A stretch of 64,000 nt of DNA from assembly GCF_029212375.1 (NCBI RefSeq), contig NZ_JARGNU010000008.1, positions 1 through 64,000 of the forward strand, in the 5' to 3' direction. The notes beneath the pieces were generated by a model. It was not told where the DNA came from. It did no database searches and was given only the letters and a program-made list of their open reading frames with translations. The position numbers and the translations under genes were made by a program. The number at the start of each line of letters is the position of its first letter. The first letter of the stretch is position 1. The DNA is from Zhongshania sp. Lineage in GTDB: Bacteria > Pseudomonadota > Gammaproteobacteria > Pseudomonadales > Spongiibacteraceae. Positions 1 to 8,961 of this stretch are shown here, piece by piece.

Positions 1-42
1 TACATTAAGAATTCAGCAATGGCCTGGCCTATAGGTATTTTT

Positions 43-2085
43 CTACAGCCTGAACTCCTCAATAACGTTCTGCAGTTGGTCGCGGGTGCGGTTGAGAAGG
101 CGCTCCTGCTCCTTCGCGACCTCAGTGCCAATATTGCCCTCTATATCTTTTATATTGGGCAGGGCAAAGGGCCGCTCAATATCGGTAAAGATAACGGTAA
201 GCCTGCCCAGTGGTGGTGAACGATCCACTCTGACTAGCATCATTCTCACCCAAACATTGTCGTCTTTGAGTTTGATGTTTTGGTAGCCGGTATCAACAAA
301 GGGTTTGCCAACGTCAATTTCATGGAGCGAAGAGCGCAGTTCAACCGTTAATTTAGGATGAAAGTTTTTGAAAATATTATTAGTCGGAATGCCTTCGCTT
401 CGAACTAGCAATTCATTATTGCCTTCACTAAACACAATGTCTTGGTTTTCATTTATTAATAGTGCATTTGGCAGTACCCGACTTTTCAGGGCCTCCATGA
501 TCAGTGCACTGTAGTCTTGGTCTAGGCGTTTGGTGGGCGACATGATATGGCGGTCCACCGCCGGAGTAGGCTCAATATAATCAGGAATCCGGCGGCTGTG
601 CATGGTCCGCTCAGGGGGCAAGGATTTGTTGATCGATACCGCCTGATAAAGTTTGGCGCTTTTTGAGATTACGCGATACTGCTCTTGGAATAAGCCAATG
701 GATTCCGAAATGCCGAGCATCAGCAGCCCGCCCGGATTTAAGGCGTAGTGAAAGGTGGGTAGTAACATGCGCTGCAATTCGGCGGTGAAGTAAATCATCA
801 AATTGCGGCAGGTAATTAAATCTAGCCGTAAAAACGGTGGATCTTTGTTAATGTCGTGCAGCGAGAAAATCACCATCGCTTTAATTGGTTTGATAACCTC
901 GTACTGGTCGCCATTGACCGTAAAAAACTTGGCCTTTATTTCTTTTGGCAAATAGTGAAGCGCACTCTCTGGGTATACCGCTTCTCGTGCAAAGCTAATG
1001 GCCTGCTCGTCGATATCGGTCGCAAAAATTTGAATCTTATATTCGTTTTTCTTGTCGCCGAGGATATCGCTGATAATCATCGCCAGCGTATAAGGCTCTT
1101 CACCAGTGGAGCAGCCTGCCGACCACACCCGAATAATCTTGTCGGTTTTGTTTGCCAAATACAGTTGCAGTTCACGGCGCAAGGCCTCGTAGGCGCGCAC
1201 GTCGCGAAAGAACGAGGTAACGCCGATTAACATGTCGTTAAACAGAAAACTGATTTCTTCGCTGTGCTTGCTCAAATGCAGCAGATAATCTTCAGACTTG
1301 GCAATTTTGAGCGAGGTCATCCGCCGCTCAATGCGGCGTAGTATGGTGTTTTCTTTATACAGACTAAAATCGACTTTTGAGTGTAATTTTAGCAGCCGTA
1401 TGATGCCAATATAGGTTTCACGGGGAATGGTTTTTTCGTCAATAATCGTCCTGTCTCTAGGAAACATAACAATGCTTTTTAATTCTGCGCCAATTTGCTC
1501 AGGCGACACAATTAAGTCGACATTGCCGGAGTTAATCGCAGAGTTAGGCATACCGTCATATTTGGCGGTATTGGGATCTTGGACTATACCAAAGCCGTTT
1601 TCGGCTTTAATCGCGCGTATGCCGCGGCTGCCGTCGCTGCCGGTGCCCGACAGAATAATGCCAATAGCATCATCGCCTTTATGGGTGGCAATCGACTCAA
1701 ACAGCATGTCGATTGATGGCCGCGGGGTATGGCGGGCCTCAATATAGCTTGTCAGCACGATTTTGTTGTCGCGTGAAATTTCAATGTTGTGGTTTGGTGG
1801 GCAGATATAAAGGGCATTGGCGCGCAGGGCTTCGCCGTCCACCGCAGTAAACACCGGAATGGGCGCATCTTTTACCAGCAAGTCAACCATCATGCTTTTA
1901 TGCGATGGCGACAGATGCTGGGCCACTATAAAGCTCATATTGGTGTCGTCGGGCAAATTGGCAATCATTATCTGTAGGGCTTCGAGCCCGCCAGCACTGG
2001 AGCCTACGCCAACAACGGTTAAGGGCTTAGTCGCTGGCGGTGGGACTAAGTCCTTGGATTCGCTGGTTTCTTTATCCTTTTGCAT
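43..2085 (-). CDS. CheB/CheR fusion protein (methylesterase + methyltransferase + PAS), C-terminally short
   Basis: About 680 aa. An N-terminal CheB methylesterase domain shows the catalytic Ser loop GSSAGG (Ser30), the His in VAQHLSP (His56) and the Asp loop GTGSDGSRG near residue 150. A CheR-type methyltransferase follows (about 230-490) with SFFRD, the SAM loop WSAGCSTGEEPYTL and CRNLMIYF. A PAS-like segment (about 540-650) and the start of a coiled coil end the protein. Family members usually continue through a long EEL/NEEL coiled coil into more PAS domains and often a histidine kinase; here a TAG stops translation just inside that coiled coil. The start at 2085 has an AGGG site upstream; a GTG at 2118 is possible. 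No other chemotaxis gene lies nearby, so the role is probably non-chemotactic signalling (inference). Confidence 0.88.
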   Translation of the reverse strand: MQKDKETSESKDLVPPPATKPLTVVGVGSSAGGLEALQIMIANLPDDTNMSFIVAQHLSPSHKSMMVDLLVKDAPIPVFTAVDGEALRANALYICPPNHNIEISRDNKIVLTSYIEARHTPRPSIDMLFESIATHKGDDAIGIILSGTGSDGSRGIRAIKAENGFGIVQDPNTAKYDGMPNSAINSGNVDLIVSPEQIGAELKSIVMFPRDRTIIDEKTIPRETYIGIIRLLKLHSKVDFSLYKENTILRRIERRMTSLKIAKSEDYLLHLSKHSEEISFLFNDMLIGVTSFFRDVRAYEALRRELQLYLANKTDKIIRVWSAGCSTGEEPYTLAMIISDILGDKKNEYKIQIFATDIDEQAISFAREAVYPESALHYLPKEIKAKFFTVNGDQYEVIKPIKAMVIFSLHDINKDPPFLRLDLITCRNLMIYFTAELQRMLLPTFHYALNPGGLLMLGISESIGLFQEQYRVISKSAKLYQAVSINKSLPPERTMHSRRIPDYIEPTPAVDRHIMSPTKRLDQDYSALIMEALKSRVLPNALLINENQDIVFSEGNNELLVRSEGIPTNNIFKNFHPKLTVELRSSLHEIDVGKPFVDTGYQNIKLKDDNVWVRMMLVRVDRSPPLGRLTVIFTDIERPFALPNIKDIEGNIGTEVAKEQERLLNRTRDQLQNVIEEFRL

Positions 2086-2572
2086 GGTATCTACCCTGAT
2101 GTAGCTTGTGCTGACCACCGTGGATAGCAGAAAACCGCGGATAAGTGTGCTGCGTATCCGCTGAACGAGGCTGGCTTGGGTTAGCTCGACCTTCCATACT
2201 CACATCTTCTGCAGGGCGGGCTAGGCCGTTTAGCAAATTTCTGCGCTGCATGCGCAGACCTACGTGTCGCGTTTGGCCTGGGCATCCCGCGCAAATTGAT
2301 TAAAAGCGATTGGTTTCGAGTTGTGGGGCCGTAATTTGGGCCGCCCTATAAAAGCTTTGCGCGCCTAAAATAACGCGGTATGCCGTAAATATTTTATACA
2401 CGGCTTCTAAGTATACGTATCTCGGCATTTGAGAGTATAGGCACTTTCCGAAGGTCGGCCAGTTAGGCTGGTGCTATTTAGGCCTTATTTTTTGCGGGAG
2501 TGATGTGCCCGCATTTTGGCTTATGTAGTTGTTACAAAAACAGTGTTGATTTCGCTGTGGCGCACGCATTTT
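2086..2572. other. Long intergenic region between divergent genes
   Basis: Nearly 500 bases with no convincing coding region or RNA gene. It separates the leftward CheB/CheR gene from the rightward iron/ANL operon and must hold promoters for both. Apart from the regulator box at its right end, annotated separately, I see no strong hairpin or repeat. Confidence 0.5.
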
Positions 2573-2589
2573 CTTAAGTGTTTCTTAAA
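2573..2589 (+). promoter_or_regulatory. Direct-repeat response-regulator box (TTAAG-N6-TTAAA)
   Basis: Two direct half-sites, TTAAG (2574-2578) and TTAAA (2585-2589), are separated by six bases; read one base earlier they are CTTAA-N6-CTTAA. This is the architecture bound by OmpR-family regulators of the PmrA/QseB/BqsR type; TTAAG-N6-TTAAG is the published BqsR motif as I recall it. It lies about 50 bp before the first gene of an operon that itself encodes an OmpR-family regulator. A weak -10-like TAGGCT lies at 2600-2605. Autoregulation is an inference. Confidence 0.5.
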
Positions 2590-2638
2590 AATAGCTCGTT
2601 AGGCTACCAGCATGAAATAGTGATGTGAGGGCAAAACG

Positions 2639-3370
2639 ATGCATTCAGCTCAGGTAGTTTTGGCAGAAAACGAACTAGGTCGCACTGCGCCCAATCGCCC
2701 TCAGGGTAGCAAGACAATAGATATGTCGCCCCGTCTAAGTGTTATTGGTCGCCGTGGTGCAGAGCGCGCTGAAATAGAGACCTATATAGCCAATAAATTT
2801 TATACAAATTACGGCGCCAAGCTACAGGAATTTTTACCCTTCTTGTTGGTGATGCGGGCCGGTGACGATTTGGCTGGGGTGCTGGGTATGCGGCGCGCCG
2901 ATCATGGCCGAGCGCTGTTTTTAGAGCAGTATATGGATCGGCCTGCGCAACTGATATTAGGCGATTTACTCGCGAGCTCAGTTGAGCGAGACAGTTTGGT
3001 AGAAGTGGGTAATTTGGTGTCCACTTGGCGGGGGAGTAGCCAAATGCTGTTTATTGCGCTAGCGGCCCTAATTGTTGAGGTGGGGGCAGAATGGGCGGTG
3101 TTTACGGCAACCCCAGAAGTGCAAAAATTATTGGCTCGCTTAGGTGTAAAGCAGTATGTGCTGGGCAGGGCCGATGGTGGCAGGCTCGGCGAGCAGTTAG
3201 CTAACTGGGGGAGCTATTACAACAGCTCGCCCTCCTTGGTGGCGGTAAATGCCGCTCACGCCCTTAATATCTTCGCCCGCCAGCCGATGTCGAGTATGTT
3301 ATTGGCCAGCTGCAAACACCAAATTGAAGCGAGTTGCACCAGTAATAATATAGGTGCGTTATATGACTAA
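2639..3370 (+). CDS. Thermostable-hemolysin-family protein (GNAT-like fold)
   Basis: 243 aa. Residues about 30-215 resemble the thermostable hemolysin family (T_hemolysin), named after Vibrio delta-VPH but related in fold to acyltransferases and autoinducer synthases. Visible features are the core EFLPFLLVMR, LAGVLGMR, LFLEQYMD, VEVGNLVSTWRG and the late AVFTATPEVQKLLARLG. No signal peptide is seen, so secretion as a toxin is not supported; a cytoplasmic acyltransferase-like role beside the ANL enzyme is an inference. GAGG lies 9 bases before the ATG. It is the first gene of the operon and its stop overlaps the start of the next gene. Confidence 0.75.
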   Translation: MHSAQVVLAENELGRTAPNRPQGSKTIDMSPRLSVIGRRGAERAEIETYIANKFYTNYGAKLQEFLPFLLVMRAGDDLAGVLGMRRADHGRALFLEQYMDRPAQLILGDLLASSVERDSLVEVGNLVSTWRGSSQMLFIALAALIVEVGAEWAVFTATPEVQKLLARLGVKQYVLGRADGGRLGEQLANWGSYYNSSPSLVAVNAAHALNIFARQPMSSMLLASCKHQIEASCTSNNIGALYD

Positions 3371-4976
3371 GTTACTTACCGAGTTACGACATATTGCCCG
3401 CACGGCGGGTGAGTGCGCGGCGCTGTCTGGTGAGCAAGATCGATACACTTACCGCGGCTTATTGGCTGCGGTCGACGGCTTGGCTGAGGAGTTGATTCAG
3501 CTGGGGAGTCGTCGCGTTGCCTTATTGGCCGACAATAGCCCCGCGTGGGTCATCGCCGATTTAGCCTGCTTGCGAGCAGGTGTGGCACTTATTCCCATTC
3601 CGGGGTTTTTTAGTGCCGCGCAGTTAGCAAATACCTTACGCAGCAGCGGTGCTGAAATTTTGATTAGCGATCGCACTGCCGACGACACCCAGTTACAAGG
3701 TGTGCTCGCTAGCAAGCGCGAGGTAAGTGGTTTTAACGGTCTGCCACAACTACGCGTTTGGCCGCTTGAGGAGACCCAGCAAACCGCCAATCTACCCGTT
3801 GGCACAGTAAAAATTACCTATACCTCTGGCTCAACCGGCGCGCCAAAAGGTGTTTGCCTATCGGCTGAGAACCTATTGGCAACGGCGACAGCGTTGAACA
3901 GCGCATTGTTGGCCACACCCCTGCGCCGCCATTTGGTCGTACTGCCGCTAGCAACCTTGTTGGAAAATGTGGCCGGCGTTTACGCCGCCCTGTTACGCGG
4001 CGCCGAGGTGGTAATGCCCAGCTTGCAGACGCTGGGCTGGGCTGGTAGCTCTGGCCTTGATGTTCAAGCACTGAGTGCTTGCCTAAGCGATGTGCAGCCA
4101 GACAGCGCGGTGTTGCTGCCACAGTTACTTAAGGGTCTGATAGCCCTCGCCGAGCAAGGCCAGTGGCAGCCGCCAACAAGTTTACAGTTCTTGGCGGTGG
4201 GCGGCGCTCGGGTGGCGCCGGAACAAATTACCCAGGCGCGACAATTGGGTTTACCCGTTTATGAAGGCTATGGTTTGTCGGAATGTGGCTCAGTGGTGAG
4301 CTTGAATACCCCCAGTGCCGAGCGCGCGGGTTGCGCCGGAAAGATATTGGATCACTGTCAGTTAGATATTGTCGACGGCCAAGTGATGGTTAAGGGCAAT
4401 GTATACCTTGCTTATCTTGGTAGTGCCGAGCCCCAATCGGAAAATACCGTCGCCACTGGTGACCTCGGCGAGCTAGATGAAGACGGCTTTTTGTGGCTAA
4501 AAGGGCGAAGTAAAAATGTGCTGGTGAGCAGCTATGGTCGCAATATTTCACCGGAATGGCCAGAGAGCGAATTATTAGCCTACGCCGGTGTGGCGCAGTG
4601 TTTGGTTATTGGCGATGCCGAGGCTTACTGCAGTGCCTTAATTTTTGTGACGCCAAGTTATCGTTACGACGATATTGGCCGCTATATACGCGAGTGCAAT
4701 CAGCGTCTTCCCGACTACGCGCAAATCCGCCGCTGGGCGGCCTTGCCCAGGCGTTTAAGCGTTGCTGATGGCTTGCTCACTGCCAATGGCCGCTTGCGGC
4801 GCCAGGCGATTATCGCCGCTTATCCCGAGCTGGTCGCGCATTGTTATCCGAGTGTTGCTTATCCCTTCGGAGGCGTCCAGCGGGCTTATGCTTCGTCGCA
4901 ACACCAATCTGAGCTTGAGCTAGCAAGCGCCAATCTAGAACGAATTGATCCCGCAAGCAGCGGCCGTGGAGCGTAG
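3363..4976 (+). CDS. AMP-dependent (ANL superfamily) acyl-activating enzyme
   Basis: 537 aa. ANL adenylation core: A3 P-loop YTSGSTGAPKGV, A5 YGLSE, and A7/A8 TGDLGELDEDGFLWLKGRSKN (its first 20 residues are diagnostic). Family knowledge: ATP plus a carboxylate gives an acyl-adenylate, usually passed to CoA or a carrier. The C-terminal A10 motif reads LTANGRLRR, with Arg477 where the catalytic Lys normally lies. This may slow adenylation or leave only half of the usual reaction. The start at 3363 has AGGTG 6 bases upstream and overlaps the preceding gene; GTG at 3354 is an alternative. The diiron-protein gene follows after one base. The substrate is unknown; a fatty acid is likely from similarity to long-chain ligases. 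Confidence 0.82.
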   Translation: MTKLLTELRHIARTAGECAALSGEQDRYTYRGLLAAVDGLAEELIQLGSRRVALLADNSPAWVIADLACLRAGVALIPIPGFFSAAQLANTLRSSGAEILISDRTADDTQLQGVLASKREVSGFNGLPQLRVWPLEETQQTANLPVGTVKITYTSGSTGAPKGVCLSAENLLATATALNSALLATPLRRHLVVLPLATLLENVAGVYAALLRGAEVVMPSLQTLGWAGSSGLDVQALSACLSDVQPDSAVLLPQLLKGLIALAEQGQWQPPTSLQFLAVGGARVAPEQITQARQLGLPVYEGYGLSECGSVVSLNTPSAERAGCAGKILDHCQLDIVDGQVMVKGNVYLAYLGSAEPQSENTVATGDLGELDEDGFLWLKGRSKNVLVSSYGRNISPEWPESELLAYAGVAQCLVIGDAEAYCSALIFVTPSYRYDDIGRYIRECNQRLPDYAQIRRWAALPRRLSVADGLLTANGRLRRQAIIAAYPELVAHCYPSVAYPFGGVQRAYASSQHQSELELASANLERIDPASSGRGA

Positions 4977-4977
4977 T

Positions 4978-5634
4978 ATGAGTTTTTATGAGCGTTTGCA
5001 AAACGAAACCCAATTAGACCGCGAGGCCCTATACCAAATCGATTTTTTACAGCGTGGGGTGGCTGGCGAATTAAGTTTGCCGGAATACATCGGCTTTTTA
5101 AGCCAAGCCTATCACCATGTTAAACACACCGTGCCGTTGTTAATGGCCTGCGGTGGTCGCCTACCAGAGCGCTACGAGTGGCTGCGCGAAGCCGTGGCAG
5201 AATACATAGAGGAAGAGCTGGGCCATCAGCGCTGGATATTAAATGACATTAGCGCCTGCGGTGGTGACAGCGAGTTAGTTAGTAGTAGCCGCCCCGCAGC
5301 GGCTACCGAGCTAATGGTAGCCTACGCTTACGACAAGATTAACCGCGTGAATCCCGTTGGCTTTTTTGGCATGGTGCAGGTGCTTGAAGGCACTAGCATT
5401 GCGGTCGCCGACAATGCGGCCGAGGCAATTCAAGCTAGCTTGGGCTTGCCGAACAAGGCCTTTAGTTATTTAAAATCTCATGGCGCTCTCGATGTTAGTC
5501 ACGTTGAGTTTTTTAAAGGTTTAATGAACCGTATCGACGATACTGCCGATCAAGCCGAGATCATCCACAGCGCAAAAATGTTTTACCGACTTTACGGCAA
5601 CATCTTTCGTGAGCTGGGTAACGGCACATTGTAA
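4978..5634 (+). CDS. Heme-oxygenase-like (TenA/PqqC-like) iron-containing redox protein
   Basis: 218 aa all-helical protein of the TenA/PqqC superfamily, of the type called iron-containing redox enzymes or heme-oxygenase-like diiron oxidases (HDOs). Candidate metal ligands are Glu80 and His83 (EEELGH), Glu137 (QVLEGT) and His168-x3-Asp172-x2-His175, a spacing like that of known HDOs such as CADD; Glu-x2-His resembles UndA, which converts fatty acids to terminal alkenes. Thiamin-type TenA would carry a catalytic Cys, which is not evident. ATG 4978 has a GGAG site and lies one base after the upstream stop. Next to an acyl-activating enzyme and an SDR, oxidation of a lipid-derived substrate is plausible; the product is unknown. 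Confidence 0.75.
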   Translation: MSFYERLQNETQLDREALYQIDFLQRGVAGELSLPEYIGFLSQAYHHVKHTVPLLMACGGRLPERYEWLREAVAEYIEEELGHQRWILNDISACGGDSELVSSSRPAAATELMVAYAYDKINRVNPVGFFGMVQVLEGTSIAVADNAAEAIQASLGLPNKAFSYLKSHGALDVSHVEFFKGLMNRIDDTADQAEIIHSAKMFYRLYGNIFRELGNGTL

Positions 5635-5674
5635 TTGCAAGCTGCCTAACTGCTGGCAGTAAAAGGAAATTGAT

Positions 5675-6481
5675 ATGACTGCGCTCAAAATTGCTTTAAC
5701 TGGCGCCACTGGCGGTATTGGTAGCGCCATGGCACAAGGTTTTGCGCAAGCGGGGCATAGCGTCGTTTTACTCGGCAGAAACAGTGAGGCACTGGCGGCG
5801 CTGCGCGATAGTTTGAATCAACCCGAGCGTCACCAAATTGTACTTGCCGATTTGAGTAGCGCGGCAACGATTACTAGCCTCGCCGCCGAACTGGCGACGA
5901 TGGGGAACATAGATGTGCTTATTAATAATGCGGGAGTGTCTGATTTCGGTCTCGTTACAGACCTGCCAGACGACGCCATAGCGCATATGCTGCAGGTTAA
6001 TTTAATAGCGCCCATACTCCTCTGCCGGGCGTTACTACCGCTGCTTCGTGCCAGCACTAACGCTTGCATTATCAATATTGGCTCTAGTTTTGGCAGTATT
6101 GGCTACGCGGGCTTTAGCGCCTACTGCGCCAGTAAATTTGGCCTGCGCGGGTTTACCGAGGCATTACAGCGCGAGCTGGCCGATCAGCCGATTGCCGTAC
6201 ATTATCTTGCGCCACGGGCGGTGCGAACTACCATGAACAGCCCCGCCGTGGTGGCGATGAACAAAGAGCTGGGCAATAGTGAAGATGAAGTAGAAATTGT
6301 TGCGGCAGCGGCCTTACAACTGCTGTCACAGCGCCGTAGTTGCAATCGCTATTTAGGCTGGCCAGAAAAATTCTTTGTGCGTTTAAACGCCTTGCTGCCC
6401 AATGTGGTGGCCAACGCTCTAAAAAAGCAATTGCCGGTTATTCAGCGCTACGCAAAACAACACCGTGGCGCATCGTTGTGA
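5675..6481 (+). CDS. Short-chain dehydrogenase/reductase
   Basis: 268 aa classical SDR. The nucleotide-binding TGATGGIG is at residues 9-16, NNAG follows strand 4, and the active site has a Ser in NIGSSFG and the YCASK (YxxxK) pair. The residue after strand 2 (LLGRN) suggests NADP(H). It would reduce or oxidise a carbonyl/alcohol and is probably the last enzymatic step encoded by the operon. AAAGGA lies before the ATG, and it is followed 60 bases later by the two-component genes. The substrate cannot be read from sequence. Confidence 0.85.
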   Translation: MTALKIALTGATGGIGSAMAQGFAQAGHSVVLLGRNSEALAALRDSLNQPERHQIVLADLSSAATITSLAAELATMGNIDVLINNAGVSDFGLVTDLPDDAIAHMLQVNLIAPILLCRALLPLLRASTNACIINIGSSFGSIGYAGFSAYCASKFGLRGFTEALQRELADQPIAVHYLAPRAVRTTMNSPAVVAMNKELGNSEDEVEIVAAAALQLLSQRRSCNRYLGWPEKFFVRLNALLPNVVANALKKQLPVIQRYAKQHRGASL

Positions 6482-6541
6482 CACGGCGGCCGACAGAATA
6501 CGTGCTAGTATCAAAACTTCTGTGTGAGCCGAGCTAAAACA

Positions 6542-7204
6542 ATGCGCCTATTATTAATAGAGGATGACGAATCTTTGGCCGGAGGCATGGTAACCGCGCT
6601 GCGCCGCGCTGGCTATGCGGTAGACCACGCCGCAACCGGCGCCGAGGGCCGCCGCTTTTATGAGGCGGGCCAGTTAGATTTAGTGATTTTAGATTTAGGC
6701 CTGCCCGATATCGACGGCCTTAGTTTGTTGCGAGAGTTACGCCAGCTACTCGCTGGCATTCCCGTGCTTATTCTCACTGCGCGGGATGCACTCAGTGACA
6801 AAATTGCTGGTCTCGATGCCGGTGCCGACGACTATCTAACTAAGCCCTTTGCCTTTGACGAACTACTCGCACGTATTCGGGTGTTGTCGCGGCGCAATGG
6901 CCAGATGCGCGAAACCGAGCTGCAAATTGGTAATGTGAGTATTAATATCGCCAGTCATGAAGTACAGCTCAATGGCGAAGTACAAAAAGTATCGCGGCGA
7001 GAATTTGCTATTTTACGGGCCTTGGCCGACCGGCCTGGTCAGGTGTTTAGCCGCGAACAATTAGAGGAAAAGCTATACAGCTGGGGCGACGAAGTTAGCA
7101 GCAATACGGTGGACGTTCACGTGCACAATTTGCGTAAAAAATTGGGCCACAGCCTCATTAAAACCATTCGCGGTGTTGGCTTTATTTTGGGCGGCAGTGA
7201 ATGA
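6542..7204 (+). CDS. OmpR/PhoB-family response regulator
   Basis: 220 aa. Receiver domain with acidic pocket EDDE (7-10), phospho-acceptor Asp51 in VILDLGLPDIDG, and the Lys in LTKPF; a winged-helix DNA-binding domain follows (about 125-218) with EFAILRAL and a closing KTIRGVGF. The closest named groups by eye are QseB/PmrA/BqsR. I chose ATG 6542 because the family starts with MRLLLIEDD; GTG 6524 is upstream. The stop overlaps the kinase start (ATGA), so the two are translationally coupled. The direct-repeat box at 2573 fits this subfamily and suggests autocontrol of the operon. Confidence 0.9.
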   Translation: MRLLLIEDDESLAGGMVTALRRAGYAVDHAATGAEGRRFYEAGQLDLVILDLGLPDIDGLSLLRELRQLLAGIPVLILTARDALSDKIAGLDAGADDYLTKPFAFDELLARIRVLSRRNGQMRETELQIGNVSINIASHEVQLNGEVQKVSRREFAILRALADRPGQVFSREQLEEKLYSWGDEVSSNTVDVHVHNLRKKLGHSLIKTIRGVGFILGGSE

Positions 7205-8598
7205 ATTCAATGCGCCGATTTCTGGTAATCAGCGTACTGTCGGCGCTGATGCTAGTAAATTTTATTGCCGCGTTGCATGGCTACCGCTCAAGTATGAAAG
7301 AAGCCGAAAGCCTCTTTGATCAAAAGCTCAGTGAAATGGCTGCCCAGTTTGCGGCAATGCCCCTGCCAAACAGGGTGGCGCCGCCCGCCCCCGACGACCA
7401 GCAAATGGTGTTTCAAATTTTTAGCCGCGACGGCCAATTACTGTGGCGCTCGGCCCACGCGCCTGCAGAACTGATTAGCGACGAGCTGGGCTTTAGTGAA
7501 CATAATTTTAATAATTATCGCTGGCGAACCTTAAACTATGTAAATGCCGATAGCGGTCGCCGGGTGATGGTTGCCGAACGGGTAGACCAGCGCTATCGGC
7601 TGGCCGAGAGCGTGATATTAGAATCCATTGTGCCGGTGGTGTTGGTATTACCGGTGGCGGGAATTCTGATTTGGTTGATTATTGGCCACGGCTTAAAAAG
7701 CCTCGGTGTTTTAGCGAGTATATTGCGTCGCAAAAGCCCCGACGATTTTGGCGCCATTAAAGTCGACGACGCCCCAGAAGAATTGATGCCGGTAATTCAC
7801 TCCGTTAACTCTATGTTAGGTCGCTTGAACGCCTCGTTTGAACGGGAGCGGCGCTTCTCTGCGGATGCGGCGCATGAGTTACGCACGCCGATCAGCGCCA
7901 TAAAAATGCACCTGCACAATGTGCGCGAGGAACTGCCCAGCAGCAGTGATTCGCTGCGCAGTTTAACTAAAGACGTAGACCGCTTGGCGCATTTAGTAGA
8001 GCAAATGTTGCTGCTGCACCGCACCACGCCAGACCACTACCCCGCCAAGTTCGAGTCAATTTCGCTGCCCAGCTTAGCGCGCGAGCTTATTGCCGAGCGC
8101 TACGCCGATTTTGCTGGTAAGCGCCAAAGTATAGAATTAGTTGGCGACGAGACGATCGTCGACGGCGATCGCTTTGCGCTCGGCATTCTGCTGCAAAATC
8201 TGCTTAACAATGCCAGTAAATACACCCAGCAAAGTGGCCGAATCGAAGTGCGCACAGAGCGTAAGGCCGACGGGGTGTGGTTAACGGTGGCAGATAATGG
8301 CCCGGGAATAACTGAAGCGGCACAGCGGCGGGTGTTTGAACGGTTTTACCGGCTGGGGGGCGACCGTCATAGCTCTGGGGTCAGCGGCTGTGGTCTGGGC
8401 CTGTCAATTGTGGAACATATTGCAGAATTACACGGCGCAAAAATTATTATGGCAAAAGGCTTAGACGAGGGGCAGGGCTTGTCGGTAAATATCATATTTC
8501 CATTACCGCTTAGCACTAAAAATATTGCTCAGCATGGCAAAGGCTCAAAGAAAATTAATAGCACAAAGCAATACAGTGGCGCGGGAGATGGCCTGTGA
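7201..8598 (+). CDS. Sensor histidine kinase of the iron/ANL operon
   Basis: 465 aa. TM1 near residues 5-24, a periplasmic sensor of about 110 residues, TM2 about 139-162, HAMP-like linker, HisKA with phospho-acceptor His225 in AAHELRTPISAIK, then an ATPase domain with LLQNLLNNASKYT (N box), DNGPGI (G1) and GCGLGLSIVEHI (G2). It would phosphorylate the adjacent regulator. The periplasmic part is acidic in places but lacks the RExxE iron-binding motif described for BqsS, so the signal is unknown; iron is suggested only by the permease downstream. The end overlaps the GTG of the cupredoxin gene by four bases. Confidence 0.9.
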   Translation: MNSMRRFLVISVLSALMLVNFIAALHGYRSSMKEAESLFDQKLSEMAAQFAAMPLPNRVAPPAPDDQQMVFQIFSRDGQLLWRSAHAPAELISDELGFSEHNFNNYRWRTLNYVNADSGRRVMVAERVDQRYRLAESVILESIVPVVLVLPVAGILIWLIIGHGLKSLGVLASILRRKSPDDFGAIKVDDAPEELMPVIHSVNSMLGRLNASFERERRFSADAAHELRTPISAIKMHLHNVREELPSSSDSLRSLTKDVDRLAHLVEQMLLLHRTTPDHYPAKFESISLPSLARELIAERYADFAGKRQSIELVGDETIVDGDRFALGILLQNLLNNASKYTQQSGRIEVRTERKADGVWLTVADNGPGITEAAQRRVFERFYRLGGDRHSSGVSGCGLGLSIVEHIAELHGAKIIMAKGLDEGQGLSVNIIFPLPLSTKNIAQHGKGSKKINSTKQYSGAGDGL

Positions 8599-8930
8599 GA
8601 AAGACAGCGATATGGTGGGTTTATCTAATGGCTATTATATTGTTGCCTGCGGCGGCCTTGGCAGATAAGCCGGTATTCAATTTAGAAATCCGCGAGCATT
8701 TGTTTTCACCATCGGAATTGCGTATACCGGCTAACACAAAAATAAAGCTGCTTGTTCACAATCTAGATCGCACGCCAGAAGAATTTGAAAGCTACGAATT
8801 AAACCGCGAGAAGGTCATTTTAGGTGGGCACAAAGCTGTTATTTTTATAGGGCCTTTGCCGCCGGGTGACTATCCTTTTTTTGGTGAATTTAATCCCAAA
8901 AGCGCCCAGGGAAAAATCATTTCAGAATGA
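8595..8930 (+). CDS. Periplasmic cupredoxin-domain protein
   Basis: 111 aa with a signal peptide (hydrophobic 6-20, cleavage after ALA) and a single cupredoxin_1-type domain of the class found with EfeO/FTR1 iron permeases. A GTG start overlaps the kinase stop. The C-terminal loop reads FFGEFNPKSAQG; homologues I remember have FHP there, so the copper-ligand His seems replaced by Asn. Remaining His residues are His34 (REHLF) and His75 (GGHKAV). It may deliver or hold iron for the permease next door, or be a non-copper structural variant (inference). Confidence 0.8.
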   Translation: MRKTAIWWVYLMAIILLPAAALADKPVFNLEIREHLFSPSELRIPANTKIKLLVHNLDRTPEEFESYELNREKVILGGHKAVIFIGPLPPGDYPFFGEFNPKSAQGKIISE

Positions 8931-8961
8931 TGAAACATAAACCGCTCGAGAGTGAAAAAGT

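Noticed and set aside
2639..3370. Secreted hemolysin toxin
   Set aside because: Despite the family name there is no signal peptide or membrane-inserting segment, and it is the first gene of an enzymatic operon.
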